Assembly: GCA_022241785.1 (NCBI GenBank) | Contig: JAKOMP010000035.1 | Location: forward strand, 1 to 36,273 | Direction: 5' to 3' | Source of the DNA: Cyanocohniella sp. LLY | GTDB lineage: Bacteria > Cyanobacteriota > Cyanobacteriia > Cyanobacteriales > Nostocaceae | Length of the DNA stretch: 36,273 nt | In this document: positions 34,176 through 36,273 of the stretch, in pieces | Position numbering within the stretch: position 1 is the first letter of the stretch | Layout: the number at the start of each line of letters is the position of its first letter | Notes under the pieces: model-generated | The model's database searches: none | The model's input: the letters and a program-made list of their open reading frames with translations, nothing else | What the model was told of the DNA's origin: nothing | Made by a program: the position numbers and the translations under genes

Positions 34176-34410
34176 AATCATCAATATTCTTTTGTATATA
34201 CATCAGATAATTCAGAGCCTGTCTGATATCTTCTTCTTCTTCTTCTTCTTCTAATTCTGGATAAGCTGCTAAAACTTCTGGAATAGAAAGTTGACTAGCT
34301 AGTAGTTTCAAAACAAAGACTACGGTGATCCCCATTCCTCTAATCGTTGGTTGTCCCAAACAAACATTTGGATTAACAGTAATACGGTCTACTACTTCTC
34401 TCAATCCCAC
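34174..34410 (-). CDS. DUF433 (VapB45/antitoxin-like) protein, 5' end disturbed
   Basis: DUF433 core is clear: VVDRITVNPNVCLGQPTIRG followed by MGITVVFVLKLLASQLSIPE and VLAAYPELE. In normal members a short acidic loop leads into EDIRQALNYL. Here it is a run of seven or more Glu encoded by a GAA repeat (CTT repeat at about 34230-34252). A frame with ATG at 34479 exists, but its first 23 residues overlap the end of an IS1634-type element, so GTG 34410 is a better start or the original start was lost on IS insertion. No recognisable PIN or other toxin gene (such as a DUF5615 partner) lies beside it. Confidence 0.65.
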   Translation of the reverse strand: MGLREVVDRITVNPNVCLGQPTIRGMGITVVFVLKLLASQLSIPEVLAAYPELEEEEEEEDIRQALNYLMYIQKNIDD

Positions 34411-34424
34411 ATTCCGCAGGTTAG

Positions 34425-34557
34425 TTAAAAAAGAAGATAATATTTTCGACAAGGAGCACCAAAAAACTGGAGAATCCATAGCCTTTCATGGGTTAAGTTG
34501 GTAATTTGCTTGATTTGGGCAAAAGTAACCAAATGAATTGACATAAAACATTGGAAC
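34425..34557 (-). pseudogene. IS1634-type transposase, C-terminal end
   Basis: The minus-strand frame ends at TAA 34425-34427 and reads FQCFMSIHLVTFAQIKQITN, then LTHERLWILQFFGAPCRKYY. This is the C-terminal tail of IS1634-family transposases. Its upstream edge coincides with the terminal repeat of the IS4-type element at 34558. The N-terminal part of presumably the same gene is at 35869-36273. Confidence 0.6.
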
Positions 34558-35868
34558 CTTAGTGGTGCAGAAAACTTTCTGGAGTCTCAGGTTGAGAAAA
34601 CTGTGACACGTGAGAACTCAATTCGTGTCTCGAACTGCGCTCGTTTTTTGAGGGAAGCAGAGGCAGGTGGAGGACTCTTTTGAGGTAAGGTGGCTAAACT
34701 GGGAATGGAGAGATGTTGATAACACAAGCGTTTAATCTCGCGTAATCCTAATTGCAAGAAACTCAATACCCGTTGGCTATGCCAATCCAGCATTTTGCGC
34801 CGACCTTCACTGACCACCACTACCGCAACAGCAATAGCAATCAAGGTGGCAGCAGCTAACAGCATCAACAAGCAATTCAGCGCTTGAGGATGGCGCAAGT
34901 GGGAGCGGATGAGTTCACTCATCGGCGGACTTATAATCCTTGAAATGTGGTTCGATTCCCCCAAATCGCTGACCATAGACCTCAAAGGTCTGCAAGGACG
35001 GCGGCACATCGGAGAGGACAGCCCAAGGTTCACCCGCCAGCACTAAATGAGCGGTGGCGAGATGACACTCAATGTCCTGCAAAACGTTGACTTCTCGAAA
35101 CAGATAAGCTTCTCCAAGAGGGGAAGTAAGTCCGCAACCGCAGCCGTTTGACCATTGGAGAGGGTAATGTTCAAGTCCGATTTCGCTCTGCTCTGATAGA
35201 CCACGACCATTGATGCTCCCGTAACCACCGGATCAATGCACCATGTTCAAATCCTCGATCTGCTAACAACGTCACCTGACATTCTGGCGGCAGCAGCCTT
35301 AACGTCGTTTCTAACACGGGGCAGTAGTCCTCAAAGCCCACGGTGGCACTACCATGCTCCAACACTGTTTGACCGAGTGGAATTGATCGTCCACCCCAAA
35401 TCAAACAAATCTCAATCAGACAATATTGATCCCATAATACGCTGGTATCGAGCGTCAGCGTCATTGCCATACCCCTCCAAGAACTCAAAAACTGCTGCAA
35501 CAGAGGAAAATAGAAGGTCTCGGCAGTGATTTTGGGATTATGGACAAAGTAGTTTAAGCGTTCCATGTGGCTGCGAGCTTTGCAATCCCGATGACTCAGA
35601 TAGGGCAGCCAATGGCTCAGACAGGCGCTTTGAGCTTGTAAAATGGCGGCGATATTTTCACAAAATACTTGCAGATGTCTTTGGTCTTGTGGACAAATCC
35701 ATTGACTTAGTTGAGCTTGCAGTTGACGATAAAGTTGGGGGATTGACATATCGGATGACTTTTTGTGTGGAAACTTGAGCATCCCATGTCGTCCTCCACT
35801 CTGTCACTCTTGTCTCACTGTGATATTCCCCATATATCAACTCTTCAGGACTTTTCTGCACCACTAAG
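34558..35868 (-). mobile_element. IS4-type insertion sequence with 17-bp terminal repeats
   Basis: CTTAGTGGTGCAGAAAA occurs at 34558-34574 and in inverted orientation at 35852-35868, framing about 1.31 kb that contains one transposase-like gene. The outer CTT may be fortuitous; the safe common repeat is AGTGGTGCAGAAAA. No matching target duplication is visible outside the repeats, consistent with a deletion next to the element. Confidence 0.75.
34587..35782 (-). pseudogene. IS4-type transposase with three frameshifts
   Basis: Homology runs through three or four frames. The first part (MSIPQLYRQLQAQLSQWICP to HGALIRWLREHQWSWSIRA) includes MTLTLDTSVLWDQYCLIEIC and VTLLADRGFEHG, the DDE-type catalytic blocks. 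A 5-bp tandem duplication (GCTCTGCTCT, 35185-35194) shifts the frame before KSDLNITLSNG. A missing C in the run near 35127 shifts it again before GEAYLFREVNVLQDIE. A third shift near 34925 leads into LIRSHLRHPQALNCLLMLLA and the C-terminus (SRVTVFST). The copy is inactive; it could still be mobilised by a relative because the ends are intact. Confidence 0.75.
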
Positions 35869-36273
35869 CTGCCGAAGTTCAGATTGGGCTTTTAATAACT
35901 GTTGAGTCAAACGTTTTTCCAACTGTTTGAGGTCAGCATCTTTTCTGGCTTGGCTTTCAAAGACGAACCAACGCTGTTGTACACCTCCGTACTCGCTACA
36001 ACTTGGCGCAATCCGATACCCAGACATTAAACTTTGATTAAATGCTTCTTGAGGCATGTTATCTAACAGCATTTTTGCCGCAGTCAGGGTAACTGGTACT
36101 CTCGATACCCAGCGCAAATGTTTCATTTGTTGCAAGTTTTCTTCGGTGTAAAGTGCGGCATCTGCAACAAATAAAGCATCTATTTGCCATTGTCGTTTGA
36201 AGTCCGCAATTATAGTCGCAAACATTTTCGAGTCCGATTCATTACCGTCTCCGACTCTTAAGTACAAGGGAAT
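35869..36273 (-). pseudogene. IS1634-type transposase, central part (5' end outside window)
   Basis: The frame enters from the right edge (IPLYLRVGDGNESDSKMFAT) and continues with FKRQWQIDALFVADAALYTE, HLRWVSRVPVTLTAAKMLL and KDADLKQLEKRLTQQLLKAQ, typical IS1634 sequence around the second catalytic Asp. It is cut at ELRQLS by the IS4-type element; the C-terminal tail reappears at 34557. About 200 residues between the two parts are missing. Confidence 0.8.

Noticed and set aside
34940-34960. GGTTCGATTCCCCC, resembling a tRNA T-loop
   Set aside because: It lies in the IS4-type transposase coding sequence, and no acceptor, D or anticodon arm can be formed around it.

Overview
The window looks like chromosomal DNA of a filamentous, probably heterocyst-forming cyanobacterium (Nostoc/Anabaena-like). 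Evidence: many HIP1 octamers (GCGATCGC), AT-rich intergenic DNA, short GC-rich dispersed repeats of the CCCCTGC and CGCAGAGACGCAGAGG types, a CyRepA1-type replication gene, a CcdA/Ccs1 cytochrome c biogenesis pair and cyanobacterial IS families.

Layout. Positions 1-4260 are a mobile, decaying region: the 3' end of an ISKra4-type transposase, another transposase tail, four small unrecognised genes, a gutted IS4-type transposase carrying a repeat insertion, and a frameshifted, truncated CyRepA1 plasmid-replication pseudogene. It stops at the 3' end of a large acquisition locus. Positions 4230-11720 (minus strand) run from a cobalamin riboswitch through a DUF1636 protein, a BtuB-like TonB-dependent receptor, a two-part [2Fe-2S] thioredoxin-fold protein and a lipoprotein-permease-ATPase set (BtuF/BtuC/BtuD-like). 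A plus-strand membrane acyltransferase (12007-13188) separates this from a second minus-strand block, 13280-22775: an ECF transporter (two-domain ATPase, EcfT, MptD-like S component), a second TonB receptor with an AMIN domain, a VOC protein and a stand-alone CobN-like chelatase. Further upstream on the same strand are a beta-propeller glycosidase-like gene and two FAD monooxygenases joined by a deletion.

Positions 26390-34080 are mostly ordinary housekeeping genes: ccdA-ccs1, queF, a ribbon-helix-helix gene between IS200/IS605-like end structures, a cysteine-rich cyanobacterial hypothetical, a phasin-like protein, an SRP RNA gene, a YciI protein, a rubrerythrin and a fused DppD-DppF-type ATPase. 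Positions 34080-36273 hold a DUF433 gene and an IS4-type element (3 frameshifts, clear 17-bp terminal repeats) lying inside an IS1634-type transposase whose central part is gone.

Working model (inference): the two minus-strand blocks form one corrinoid or other metallo-tetrapyrrole acquisition and processing locus. It has two outer-membrane receptors, a classical type II ABC importer, an ECF importer and a CobN/HmuS-like chelatase. The riboswitch controls at least the first block and a possible Fur/Zur site may modulate it. This is the most interesting system in the window. No tRNA, rRNA or CRISPR array was seen.
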